Assembly: GCF_011752935.1 (NCBI RefSeq)
Contig: NZ_VWWO01000001.1
Location: 3,286,001 to 3,350,000, forward strand
Length of the DNA stretch: 64,000 nucleotides
Source: Chitinophaga sp. Cy-1792
Lineage (GTDB): Bacteria > Bacteroidota > Bacteroidia > Chitinophagales > Chitinophagaceae
Reading direction: 5' to 3'
The notes under the pieces were generated by a model. The model was not told where the DNA came from. It worked only from the letters and a program-made list of their open reading frames with translations, and did not search any database. Shown piece by piece: positions 37,662 to 48,300 of this stretch; within the stretch, counting starts at the first letter, position 1; each line of letters opens with the position of its first letter. The position numbers and the translations under genes are program-made.

Positions 37662-39137
37662 CTATTTTCTTTCCACTTTTACTAATCCCTGTCTGGTTGC
37701 GAGGTACAGCACACCATTGTTGTCAAATACCATGGTTGAAATATAGGAGGTGGGTATTGTAGAATTTTTGTTATGATAATTTTCCCAGTTATCTTTCAGG
37801 TCATATCTTATTAAGCCTGCTCTGTCTGTAGATATCCACAGCACTTTTTCCTTTTTGTCGTAAAGCACGCAGGTGGTATGATTAAAAGGCATTCCAGAAT
37901 TATCTGTTGTGAACTGTTTGAAGGAGCCATCTGCATTTCTGATGGCAATACCTTCATCGGCGTTTATTTTTCCTTTTTCTCCTTTGTCGTATTCAAAAAG
38001 TGTGAAATAAAGATTTCCATTTTCATCTTCATCCATAGAGGTGATGCATTTACCTTTTAATACGGTCGCTGTCTTTTCAAAATTGGTCATTTTATTATTT
38101 TCATCAATCATGGCAGTGCCGCTGAAAGTACCGATCCATAATCTGTTCTTCGAATCTCTTCTGGCAAATGTTACACGATTGGAGGACAGGTCTTTAAACT
38201 GGCTTTTGTTGATATTAGACCATTTTCCATCTTTATATATGGTTATGCCTTCATCGGAACAGAAAAATACTTCGCCGGTTGTAGGATTATTGATAATGTT
38301 ATAGGCGCCGTCAATACCAATTTCAGCAGCATCATACCTGGTCCATTTTGTATTATCATAACTATAGATGTTCCTGGTACCATATACCCATTTAACATTC
38401 TGATTGTCGGTAGCCAGCGCGTAATACGAAAACGCTTTTCCTTTGGGGGTAATATTTTGTTCCGCATTTTTAAACTCCTTACCATCAAAGGTTACAAGCC
38501 CATCATCTACGGTAAGCCAAATCAGGCCCGGTTTATCTATGGTAATATGGTCAATCATATTATTGGGCAGCGTGGAGTTGCCCGAAGTCCAGGATGTTAT
38601 GGTATAGTTTTTTAAATTTTCATTTTTGTATTGATAGGTTTTGTTGTAGATCTCCGGGTCAGCAGGCCTGTCGAATGATTTCCGGAAATCTGCCATATTT
38701 ACCCGTTGAATTTGTCCGGTGATTTTATTATCATTAATAGTGAAGAGGAGATTGATAGACGTTTTTTCTTCTATTTTCCCCTTGGAAATTGCGGGAGTCC
38801 ACTTTTTAAACTTATTAAGTGCGGCTATAATTTTGGCTGTAACAGGGTTATCGGATATATCTGTGTGACTTAAAACACAGCCCCGTCCTTTGGCGCTGAC
38901 GAGTACCTGGAACATCACATCGCCATGCATGCCTGTTAAGTTTAATTCCTCATTTAATTTATCCAGTAGTGCTGCGAATGCTGCTTCGTCATATCCCGCC
39001 TTGGGATTGCCGCAGTCCAGGCAGAAATGTGAGGCGCTGCAATTGTCAAGTTTTACCGGAAAGATGTTTTGGGCCCTGACATGCAGGGAACAGGCTGCGA
39101 GTGTGATAAGGAGTAGATACTTTATCTTATTCATCAT
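37662..39137 (-). CDS. Secreted protein joining a TonB-C-like domain to a two-component-type beta-propeller
   Basis: The frame opens to 39275, but the signal peptide (MMNKIKYLLLITLAACSLHVRAQ) sets the start at 39137 (or 39134), giving 492 residues. Residues about 70-135 (GDVMFQVLVSAKGRG, then KKWTPAISKGKIEEKTSINLLF) look like a TonB C-terminal domain. From about 190 on come repeated propeller blades of the Reg_prop type: PGLIWLTVDDGLVTFDG, KNRLWIGTFSGTAMID, KVLWISTDRAGLIRYD and GVLYLATRQGLVKVE. Such propellers usually form the sensor part of hybrid histidine kinases. Here the protein stops after the propeller, with no membrane or kinase part. Confidence 0.8.
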   Translation of the reverse strand: MMNKIKYLLLITLAACSLHVRAQNIFPVKLDNCSASHFCLDCGNPKAGYDEAAFAALLDKLNEELNLTGMHGDVMFQVLVSAKGRGCVLSHTDISDNPVTAKIIAALNKFKKWTPAISKGKIEEKTSINLLFTINDNKITGQIQRVNMADFRKSFDRPADPEIYNKTYQYKNENLKNYTITSWTSGNSTLPNNMIDHITIDKPGLIWLTVDDGLVTFDGKEFKNAEQNITPKGKAFSYYALATDNQNVKWVYGTRNIYSYDNTKWTRYDAAEIGIDGAYNIINNPTTGEVFFCSDEGITIYKDGKWSNINKSQFKDLSSNRVTFARRDSKNRLWIGTFSGTAMIDENNKMTNFEKTATVLKGKCITSMDEDENGNLYFTLFEYDKGEKGKINADEGIAIRNADGSFKQFTTDNSGMPFNHTTCVLYDKKEKVLWISTDRAGLIRYDLKDNWENYHNKNSTIPTSYISTMVFDNNGVLYLATRQGLVKVERK

Positions 39138-39299
39138 ATAGGGAGGCTGAATTTGGGAATACTTAAATATAGGCAAACTTGTATTGTTTATAAAATATTG
39201 GAGTAGCCGGCAGACTAAATATAGTGGATATACGAAAATGGCATTCATCGTATATCCGTTCCCGTAAACTATCATTTTCTCATTTTTTACTAGAAAAGA

Positions 39300-39330
39300 T
39301 TGCAGATTTCCGAATCTTTATTTAGGTTTG
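39300..39330 (+). promoter_or_regulatory. Promoter candidate for the tail-collar cluster
   Basis: A -33 element TTG at 39300-39302 and a full -7 element TAGGTTTG at 39323-39330 are 20 bases apart. This fits the Bacteroidota primary sigma consensus (TTTG-N19-21-TAnnTTTG). Transcription would start near 39337, about 44 bases before the first ATG. Confidence 0.6.
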
Positions 39331-39380
39331 CAGGTTATTAATACCAGGACAGCACTAATCCCTTACCGTAAAAGATTCTC

Positions 39381-39929
39381 ATGGCCACAGAACCATTTCT
39401 AGGCGAAATAATGATCGTGTCTTTCAACTTTGCCCCCAGAAATTGGGCCCTATGCAACGGGCAGACATTATCTATCCAGCAATACGCCGCACTTTTTTCA
39501 TTGCTGGGAACTACTTATGGTGGGGATGGAAAAACTACTTTTCAGCTGCCCGATTTTCGTGGCAGGGCCCCTGTTCATAGGGGAACATCATTTAACGCAG
39601 GAATTCCCACAGGTAATGTTGCCAATACCCTGACCAACGCACAGTTACCGTTACATACGCACACCCTGAAAGGAAATATTATCATGCCTGCAGGCAATGT
39701 TGCAACTACTACTTCACCCGTTGCCAGCGTACCTGTCAGTAATGCCTTGCCGGCCTTCAGTGCAGGTATGGACGAGCAGATGAAACCTGTAGCAGCAGCT
39801 GACCTCCTGGATATGAATCCTGCATATACCTTAAATACAGGGAATGCCAATGGATACAATAATATGATGCCATACCTGGTCCTTAATTACGTCATTGCGC
39901 TTACAGGAGCATTTCCTAACAGATCTTAA
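39381..39929 (+). CDS. Phage tail collar domain protein (MdpB-like), paralogue 1
   Basis: This 182-residue protein has no signal peptide. The collar domain (about 5-60) shows PFLGEIMIVSFNFAPRNWAL, CNGQTLSIQQYAALFSLLG, TTYGGDGKTTFQLPDFRGR and then QLPLHTHTL, with the HTH pair conserved in all three paralogues. The C-terminus MMPYLVLNYVIALTGAFP is the strand that closes the family. Similar proteins are annotated as tail fibre or microcystin-dependent proteins in many bacteria outside prophages. It is first in a cluster of three paralogues 10-27 bases apart. The role in the cell is unknown. Confidence 0.85.
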   Translation: MATEPFLGEIMIVSFNFAPRNWALCNGQTLSIQQYAALFSLLGTTYGGDGKTTFQLPDFRGRAPVHRGTSFNAGIPTGNVANTLTNAQLPLHTHTLKGNIIMPAGNVATTTSPVASVPVSNALPAFSAGMDEQMKPVAAADLLDMNPAYTLNTGNANGYNNMMPYLVLNYVIALTGAFPNRS

Positions 39930-39939
39930 AATTTAGCAT

Positions 39940-40500
39940 ATGTCTTTTGAGCCTTATCTCGGAGAGATAATGATGGTGGGATACAATCCTGGTTATGTAC
40001 CCGTTGGCTGGTTACCTTGTGATGGACAAATAGTCTCTATTCAGCAGTATCCGGCATTGTTTAGCCTGTTGGGTATTTCCTACGGCGGAGATGGCAAAAC
40101 AAACTTTGCATTACCTAATCTGATGGATGCAACAGTGATTGGCCAGGGGCAAGGGCTTGGCCTGACGGAACGTCTGCTTGGAGACAAAGGAGGAAGCCTG
40201 ACGACTACATTGACTATTGATAATCTGCCGTACCATACACATACTTTTTCTGCCAAAGCCATGTCACTTCCTGTGGGAGATGTGGCTACCACTGCCAGCC
40301 CGGCTAATGCCTATTTTGGTAGCATAGCCACAGGTAACGCTTATGGTGCACCGGTAGGAGGAATAGGTGGGATGGACCTTGTCAATAACATGGCATTGGA
40401 GAACACAGGTTCTTCGCAGGTCATGGTAAATAACGTCCAGCCAAGTCTGGGAACCTTTTTTTTAATCGCAATTGTAGGGGATTTTCCTACTTCACTCTAA
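39940..40500 (+). CDS. Phage tail collar domain protein (MdpB-like), paralogue 2
   Basis: The 186-residue protein repeats the family plan: PYLGEIMMVGYNPGYVPVGWL, CDGQIVSIQQYPALFSLLG, SYGGDGKTNFALPNLMD, NLPYHTHTF and the end NVQPSLGTFFLIAIVGDFP. In place of the usual RGR after the ALPNL block it has MDATVIGQG, so it is the most divergent in the receptor-side loop. No signal peptide or membrane segment. It starts 10 bases after paralogue 1, so the two are cotranscribed and perhaps coassembled. Confidence 0.85.
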   Translation: MSFEPYLGEIMMVGYNPGYVPVGWLPCDGQIVSIQQYPALFSLLGISYGGDGKTNFALPNLMDATVIGQGQGLGLTERLLGDKGGSLTTTLTIDNLPYHTHTFSAKAMSLPVGDVATTASPANAYFGSIATGNAYGAPVGGIGGMDLVNNMALENTGSSQVMVNNVQPSLGTFFLIAIVGDFPTSL

Positions 40501-40527
40501 CTACGTACAAATTTTAATTACATCATT

Positions 40528-41112
40528 ATGCAACCTCCATATATAGGAGAAATCAGGTTGTTCGCAGAGGCCAAAGTGCCGATAGGTTGGGTACCCTGTA
40601 ACGGCCAGCTGATGGAAATAAACGGTAATGAGGCACTATATACTGTGATCGGAACCACTTATGGTGGGGATGGCGTGCAGAATTTCGGGATTCCTAATTT
40701 GCAGGGAAGAGTACCGATCCATCAGGGACAATTGAATGGGTATAACTTTACATTGGGAGAAGCAGGCGGAAGTGAAAGGATAACGCTGTCAGTTGCAAAT
40801 ATTCCTCCCCATACGCATAAAATTACAGGTCAGGTTTATATGCCCGCCTATGGAGAGAATCCGGCTACGCAAATGTATGCTACCGGCAATCACCCTGCGG
40901 TCAATCCCGGGCTTGTACAATATAGTTATAGTCCGGTTGTACAGTCGCCACCAATAAAAATGGCCGACCTCTCCGTTGTTTCAAGTGGTCTCACTAAAAC
41001 TACACTGGATGTAAATTATACAGGAGGATCACAACCTTTTGATATCATGCAGCCGTATGTGACAGTGAACTTCATGATTGCGATAGCGGGCGTTTTTCCA
41101 TCACAGTTTTAA
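40528..41112 (+). CDS. Phage tail collar domain protein (MdpB-like), paralogue 3
   Basis: This 194-residue paralogue has PYIGEIRLFAEAKVPIGWVP, CNGQLMEINGNEALYTVIG, TTYGGDGVQNFGIPNLQGR, NIPPHTHKI and the end IMQPYVTVNFMIAIAGVFP. It is longer than its two neighbours through a loop after the HTH motif (about 115-165). No signal peptide is present. It is followed after 35 bases by a periplasmic-binding-fold gene, also without a leader. Confidence 0.85.
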   Translation: MQPPYIGEIRLFAEAKVPIGWVPCNGQLMEINGNEALYTVIGTTYGGDGVQNFGIPNLQGRVPIHQGQLNGYNFTLGEAGGSERITLSVANIPPHTHKITGQVYMPAYGENPATQMYATGNHPAVNPGLVQYSYSPVVQSPPIKMADLSVVSSGLTKTTLDVNYTGGSQPFDIMQPYVTVNFMIAIAGVFPSQF

Positions 41113-41147
41113 TAAATATCTGCGCCAATATACTTTTTATCTCCATC

Positions 41148-42287
41148 ATGAAAACAGGAATACTTTTACCAAAATCTAATTACCAGCCACTCCTCCAATA
41201 CGATTTTCTCGCAGGTTGTAAGGCCAGCCTTGCACATGTCGGAACGGATGTTGAATATGTTACCGCCAATATTGGTTTTGGTACAGATAAAGACGCCGTA
41301 TACGCTGCTGCGGAGAAGATGCTGATGGAAGATGACGTAGATGTTTTGGTAATGTATGCCGATCAGCAATCCCTGCTGCCGGTTGCGGAATTCGCCAGGG
41401 CTGCCAATAAACTGATTATACTCGTACATCCCGGCGCGCGTTATATGCACGGCTGGGAACCACACCCCAACGTAATTTCACATACTTTACAACATAATCT
41501 TTGTTGTCAGCAAACAGCAGCCAGGGCAGCCGGCATAGCAACAAAAGCTGCGTTCTGTACCTCTTTCTTTGAGGCCGGTTTTCCTGTCAGTCATGCGCTG
41601 TCGCATTATTATATCAGCAACGGCGGGATGCTGGAATATAACTTTATCAGTAGGTTCAAAGCGGCAGAATTTACCGTGGCGCCACTGGTAGCTTTCCTGC
41701 AACAACGCCCGGATGTTACCACTTTGCTGACGCTGTTCAACGGCGAACTGGGACACCTCTTCCTGCAGCAACTCGCTGCTGCACAATTGGATAACCTTCA
41801 GTTATTCGCAGGCCCCATGTTATTTGAAGACGCGCTGGTAGCCAATTATGGCCCTATCCAATTATCGTGTAGCCTGGAGGGTTATATCCCCTGGCATCCC
41901 GCAGTGGACCTGCCGGCAAATAAATTGTTTATGGAGCAGATGTCGCAGACGCTGGAAAGAGCTATCACCAGTTTTACCATGCATGGCTGGACAACTGGCC
42001 AGTTGCTTGCCGCCATCGCCAGCGGGAAAGCAGCACACGGCTACAAACCCAAAGGAGTGCTGCAAGCCCTGGAACAGGTGCAGATAGACAGCCCCAGAGG
42101 ACCAATTACTTTCGATCCTGCCACACAGCATACACTGGCACCGCTATGGTATGCCCATGCTGATGCTAACATGCACGTGACGATCGGACACGAAATGACC
42201 GCTACCCTGGACCAATGGACTGCCTTGCAGTCTGAAGTAAAAGGTGCTTTTATTTCCAACTGGAATAATACCTATCCTTGCGGCTAA
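41148..42287 (+). CDS. Leaderless type 1 periplasmic-binding-fold protein
   Basis: The 379-residue protein starts directly with the first strand of the fold (MKTGILLPKSNYQPLLQYDF), as in LivJ-type ABC substrate-binding proteins and amide/urea receptors. The two Rossmann-like lobes follow (VDVLVMYADQQSLLPVAEFA, then KAAFCTSFFEAGFPVSHAL, VTTLLTLFNGELGHLFLQQL). There is no signal peptide or lipobox, so it should be cytosolic unless exported by an unusual route. No ABC permease or ATPase gene lies nearby. It sits between the collar paralogues (35 bases) and the giant adhesin (77 bases). Ligand unknown. Confidence 0.72.
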   Translation: MKTGILLPKSNYQPLLQYDFLAGCKASLAHVGTDVEYVTANIGFGTDKDAVYAAAEKMLMEDDVDVLVMYADQQSLLPVAEFARAANKLIILVHPGARYMHGWEPHPNVISHTLQHNLCCQQTAARAAGIATKAAFCTSFFEAGFPVSHALSHYYISNGGMLEYNFISRFKAAEFTVAPLVAFLQQRPDVTTLLTLFNGELGHLFLQQLAAAQLDNLQLFAGPMLFEDALVANYGPIQLSCSLEGYIPWHPAVDLPANKLFMEQMSQTLERAITSFTMHGWTTGQLLAAIASGKAAHGYKPKGVLQALEQVQIDSPRGPITFDPATQHTLAPLWYAHADANMHVTIGHEMTATLDQWTALQSEVKGAFISNWNNTYPCG

Positions 42288-42364
42288 GCAGCAAGGATAT
42301 CCCTATAGCAAATGTTGCGGCATAATCCGTTAACTATTTTATATCCCTGACTTCCAACGATAGT

Positions 42365-45300
42365 ATGAAGTTTATACTCCAAAGGTCCCTGATTACCATC
42401 CTGATACTCTGTTCCGTATTTGTGGCAAAAGCCCAGATAGGCGCCGGAGACCTGCTTTTTACAGGTATCAATACCTACGACGACAATACCGACGGCAAAA
42501 CACAAAATGATGTATTTTCCTTTGTAATGCTGAAAAGCTGTCCACCCAACACCGTGATTTATTTTACTGACCTGGGCTACACAGCCGGCGCCTTTCAGTC
42601 GCTACTTTGTGGCACAGGCATGGGTTCACAAACTGATGGTGTCATCCAATGGACCTCGCCCGGCACACGGCTGGCCCCCGGCACACAGGTGGTTATCAGT
42701 TGTAAATACAATCCTGCTGCCAATATCGGCTCTGCGACAGGTTTATACGCCACTAATAAAACAGCGGGCCTGACAAACCCCAGCCTCAAAACATATGTGA
42801 GTCTGGGCCTGGTAGGAGACCAGTTGTTTGCCTATACCAATAATAACGCAGGCAACCCTGCATCCTATTCCACTATCCTTGCCGGCCTTAATGTCAATAG
42901 AAAGTTATGGGATGCTGCTAACAATATTAGTTCCTGTGAGCTTACTTCCTCCCGCTCAGAGATGCCAATTGAATCCGGCCCGCTCAAATTTCCTTCTGCT
43001 TTTGCGGTGAATGCAAAATATAATTGTGCGACCCTTGTTGGAACAAGCAGCAGTTTAAGGAAATTGTTGCAGGATACGACCAACTGGTACAAAAACAATA
43101 CTTATTCCACCACCTTTCCCGATACTTTTAACCTGGTTAAAACGGCGCCTTGCAACCTGGTAGTTGTAAACCCGGATGCCAATGGCGTTGTGCGTGTGGA
43201 TGGTAGCACCACTAATCCTGGCGATGGTACTTCCTGGCAGGAGCCTGTGAAAGAATTGAGGGACGCATTGCTCGTGGCCGCAGATCCTGCAAATAATATC
43301 AAACAAATATGGGTGGCTAAGGGCACTTATCTGCCTTCAGGTACAGGAGATGCAAGCAAATCTTTTGTGATTCCCGCTAATGTAAGCGTGTATGGCGGTT
43401 TCCAGCCTGGCGGCGCCGGCGAGGCATCCCCGGCGGCGCGTACAGCTCCCGCCGCTAATATGGCGGTACTGAGCGGTGATCTCGACAATAATGACAACAA
43501 CAAATCAAATGGTATTACCCTTACTGGATCAGATATTGTTGGTGCAAATTCTACAACCGTAGTCGTATTCGGTAATCCCTCAACAGGTATTAAACTGGAT
43601 TATATCGTCATTACCGGTGGAAATAATTCTACTGGTTTGGGTGCAGGCTTTGTTTCGGGTGTCACCGCTTCTATTGTAGGGGCAGACTTTACCAATGTGC
43701 AGATTGTAGGTAACAGGGCTATAAATGCACCGGGCATCTATCTTCCATATGCCAACGGAAGCAATATCACCTTCACCAACGTACTGGTAGCAGGGAATAC
43801 CTGTATAACACCAGGTAACTATGCCATCAGAAGTGGTAATAATTACCTGACCTTCCGGCAAACAACCATCGCAGGAAATACAGGCGGATTGAATATGGTA
43901 GGAGGTAATGGTAGTCTGTCGGTTTATAATTCCATTATTGCTAAGAATACGAATAATGATCTGACGCAGTCAATTGGCACGATTACCTATGTGAATAGTA
44001 TGATCGGAGGCTCCTTCTATACATCCGCTTCTACCACGGACGCTACAGCCGCAGGTGTTACATTTAAAAGTCCGGCCACAGGAGATTATAGCCTGGATGT
44101 AACCAGTAAGGTGATCAACAGGGGAAATAATAGTGTGGTTGGTGGAATGACATTGGACCTGGCAGGTAAACCAAGGATCAGTAATGTTACCGTTGATCCG
44201 GGGGCGTATGAGTACCAGGCAGTGGCGCCTACCCTCACTTTCCCTGCTATCACCAATACCATTACTTATGGAGATGCTAATGTAACGCTTGCCCCTGGCC
44301 CTTCTACCAATAGCGATGGCGTTATCACCATCACCAGTGCCAATCCTGCGATAGCATCTGTTACCAATAATTTACTCACTGCAAAAGGCGCCGGTGGCCC
44401 GGTAACGCTGACGGCTACCGTATCCGCTACCAATGCCTTCCTGGCGGCCAGTACTACGACTACGGTGTCGGTTGCACGTAAATCAATAGATCTGAAACCA
44501 GATGATGTCACCAGGATGTATGGTCAGCCTAATCCTGCCGGTACCTACGCCTATTCAGGCTTTGTATCACCGGATGATGCCACTGTATTTACCGGTACGC
44601 CTGTTATCACTTTTGGTGCTTCCCAAACCGACCGTCCGGGTACTTATGATATAAACATTGATGCCGCTGCTGTTACCAGCGCTAATTATACGATCGTTCC
44701 GCAAAAAGGTACGCTTACTATTATCCCTGCCACTCAAAATATCAACGTACCAACAGGGGTAACTAAAACATATGGAGACGCACCTTTTGATCCGGGAGCC
44801 GTTGCTACCAGCGGACTTGCAATCACCTATGAGATCATCAGCGGTGCTGCCACTGCCAATGGTAATACCATTACGCTTACAGGTGCCGGTACCGTTAATG
44901 TACGCGCTACCCAATCAGGCAATGAATATTATCCTGCTGCAACACCTGTTACATTTGTGATCCAGGTTGCCCAGGCAACAGCAATAGTGACTGCGAAAGA
45001 TACAAGTGTAACATATGGTAGTACAACACCTGCATTTATCTACCAGATAACCAACCTGGTAGCACCGGGAGATATTACCGGCATTACCGGAACCCCGGTA
45101 CTTACTACCGACGCACCAGCCAATGCACCTGCAGGCAGCTATACAGTGGATATCACCGCAGGTACGCTATCGTCTGCAAACTATATCTTCTCCCTGAAAC
45201 CTGGTACATATACTGTAACCAAAGCCAATCAGACTATTTCTCTTACTACCATTCCAGATAAAATTTATGGAGATGCACCGTTTGATTTGCAGGCAACGGT

Positions 45301-48300
45301 TACCAGTGGCTTACCGCTGACATATACAGTAGCGGGTGGCCCTATTTCCATTACAGGTAATTTGGTGACCATCCAGGGAGCTGGTAGTGCGTCGGTCACT
45401 GTAAATCAGGCAGGTAACAATAACTACAACCCTGTTACCTACACCCAGAGCTTCCAGATCAATGCCGCCGAACTGACTGTTGTCGCAGAAGATAAATCAT
45501 CTGCCTATGGCGAAACTATTGTACCGCTCACTTATCATTACAATGGCCTGGTGTATAATGAATCCCCTGCTGTCCTTGGCGGCATACCTGCTCTTGCTAC
45601 TACCGCCACCAGTGCAAGCGATGCCGGTAACTATCCTATAGTTGTCAATATTGGTGCGCTGAATAACAGCAATTATAATATCCACGCCCAAACCGGCAGC
45701 TATACCATCGGCACTACCACACAAACAATCACCTTTAACAAGCCGGCTGATGTAACTTATGGAGACGCGCCATTTACCCTGACAGGTACTTCCTCCAGTG
45801 GTTTACCGGTGGTCTATACCATTGTGTCGGGGCCAGCCACCATCGCCAATGATGTACTGACGATTACAGGTGCGGGTGATGTGCTGATCAGTGCTGGTCA
45901 GCCAGGGAATAATAATTACCAGGCTGCTACCGCTGTTACACAAACACTCACGATCAGAAAGGCAGTGCTCAATGTTACTGCCGATGATAAAACACGTGCC
46001 TACCACGAAACCGAGCCTACGTTTACTTATGCTATCAGCGGGTATAAATACAGCGATGATGAAACTATAGTTACCGGGGTGGCAAATCTCACTACCACTG
46101 CAGATCTGCTATCAGCGCCAGGTACCTATGATATTAATGTAGCAACAGGTTCGCTCAGCGCTGCCAATTATACTTTTAACCTGGTTAAAGGAGCGCTGCA
46201 TATTGTCAAAGCCACTCAGTCAATTAATTTCCCGGCTATCGGAGATAAAACCTATGGCGATCCGGCATTCACACCGGCCATCAATGCCAGCAGCTCCCTG
46301 CCAGTGATATTGTCCGCCACGGGCCCGGTAACGGTTAATAATAATGTGCTGTCAATTACCGGTACCGGCACTGTAACGGTAACGGCTACACAGGCAGGCG
46401 ATGCAAACTATCTGCCAGCAGTTACCACCCAGACTTTCGATATAAAGAAAGCGACCCTGCGGGTTATTGCTGATGATAAACAGAAAAATTACATGGAGCC
46501 TGTGGAGGCACTTACCTATCACTTCGATGGCTTTGTTTATAATGAAACAGCGGCAGTAGTAAGTGGCGCAGCTGTCGGCTCAACATCGGTTAATATATCC
46601 AGCCCGCTGGGTACCTATCCAATATATATGGCACAGCAATCACTTGCTGCTGCAAACTATGATTTCGAAATGGTGCCTGGTAGCTATACCGTTGGAAAAG
46701 GTAACCAGGTGATTACCTTCACGCAGCCTGCCGATATGACCTATGGCGCAACGCCTTTCCAGCTGGCCCCTACCAGTAACAGTAGTCTGCCGGTAGCTTA
46801 CCGCATCCTTAGCGGACCTGCTACGCTGAGTGGTAATGTTATCTCACTGACTGGCGCCGGCGATGTTACCATTGAAGCTTACCAGGATGGCAATTCTTCC
46901 TGGAACGCAGCAACACCGGTAACACGTACGTTCAACGTTGCTAAGGCAACCGTCGATATCTTCGTAGGTAATTATTACCGTACTTACCTGCAGGGAGATC
47001 CAACCTTCACCTTCTTTATTTCCGGTCTGGTAAATAACGACCAGCCAACTGTGATTAGCGGAGCACCAGTTATTACGCCTGCGTCTACACACACTTCTGA
47101 TGTAGGGGTGTATGATGTAAATGTGGGAATCGGTACCCTGCAGGCAGCCAATTACAACTTTAACCTGGTACACGGTACCCTGACTATCTCTCAGAGCAAC
47201 CAGGGCATCAACTTTGCACCACTGAATAACAGAACGTATGGTGATCCTGCATTGGTGCTGACAACACCTACCAGCAGCGGGCTGCCAGTAAGCTATAGCG
47301 TTTCCGGACCAGCTACTGTTAATGGTAATACCATTACCCTTACTGGCACCGGTACTGTAACGGTAACGGCTACACAGGAAGGAGACAGGAACTGGCTGGC
47401 AGCTACGCCACGCCAGCAAAGCTTCACCGTATTGCCGGCGGTATTGACGGTAGTTGCTGATGATAAACAGAAAATCTATCAATTGCTTAACCCTGTCTTT
47501 ACCTATAAGATCAAAGGATTTGTTTATAATGATGATGCTGCTGTAGTAAGAGGAACACCTATACTCAGTACTATTGCAGATAACAACAGTGTAGTAGGTA
47601 CTTATCCGATTGATGTGGCATTGAATACGCTGGCAGCAGACAACTATACTTTTGTAACCGTAGCAGGTACATTGACAGTGGTTCCCAATGCGCAAACCAT
47701 CAGCTTCCAGCAGCCGGCAGACAAAACCTATGGTGATGCACCATTTGCCCTGGTTGCTAACAGCAGCAGCACCTTGCCGGTGAGCTTCCGGATCGTTAGT
47801 GGCCCGGCAACAGTTACTGGTAACATGGTAACTATCACAGGTGCCGGCCCGGTTGTAGTGGTTGCGGAACAGGCAGGAAATGCAAACTTTGATCCGGCTA
47901 CCGCAGTACAGGCGACCATCAAGGTGCAAAAAGCCCCGGTAACTGTCACCGCACATAATGCTGAAAAAACGTATGACGGCCAGCCATATACCGGTGGTAA
48001 CGGCGCCGACTATACGGGATTGGTAAACAACGACCAGGAGAATGTGCTCGGCACGCTCAGTTACACAGGAAATTCACAACAGGCAGTAGATGCCGGCACC
48101 TATACCATCACGCCGGCAGTACCTGGTAATAATAATTATACGGTTACTTATATAGCTGCACAGCTTACCATCCGGAAAGCGAAGCAGACGATCACTTTTA
48201 ATCCAGTTACCGGTAAAAACGAAGGTGACCCTGCATTTGCCATTCCGGCATCTGCATCTTCCGGATTGCCAGTTACCTATGTAAGCAATAACAATACGGT

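Noticed and set aside
39381..41112. Prophage or contractile injection particle, suggested by tail collar proteins
   Set aside because: No capsid, portal, terminase, sheath, tube, baseplate or lysis gene is present within reach. Collar-type genes of this kind occur outside prophages.
46844..47956. 370-codon minus-strand frame within the adhesin array
   Set aside because: It is antisense to the well-supported plus-strand MBG modules, is Cys/Arg/Tyr rich without a family pattern, and exists because the array has biased codon use.
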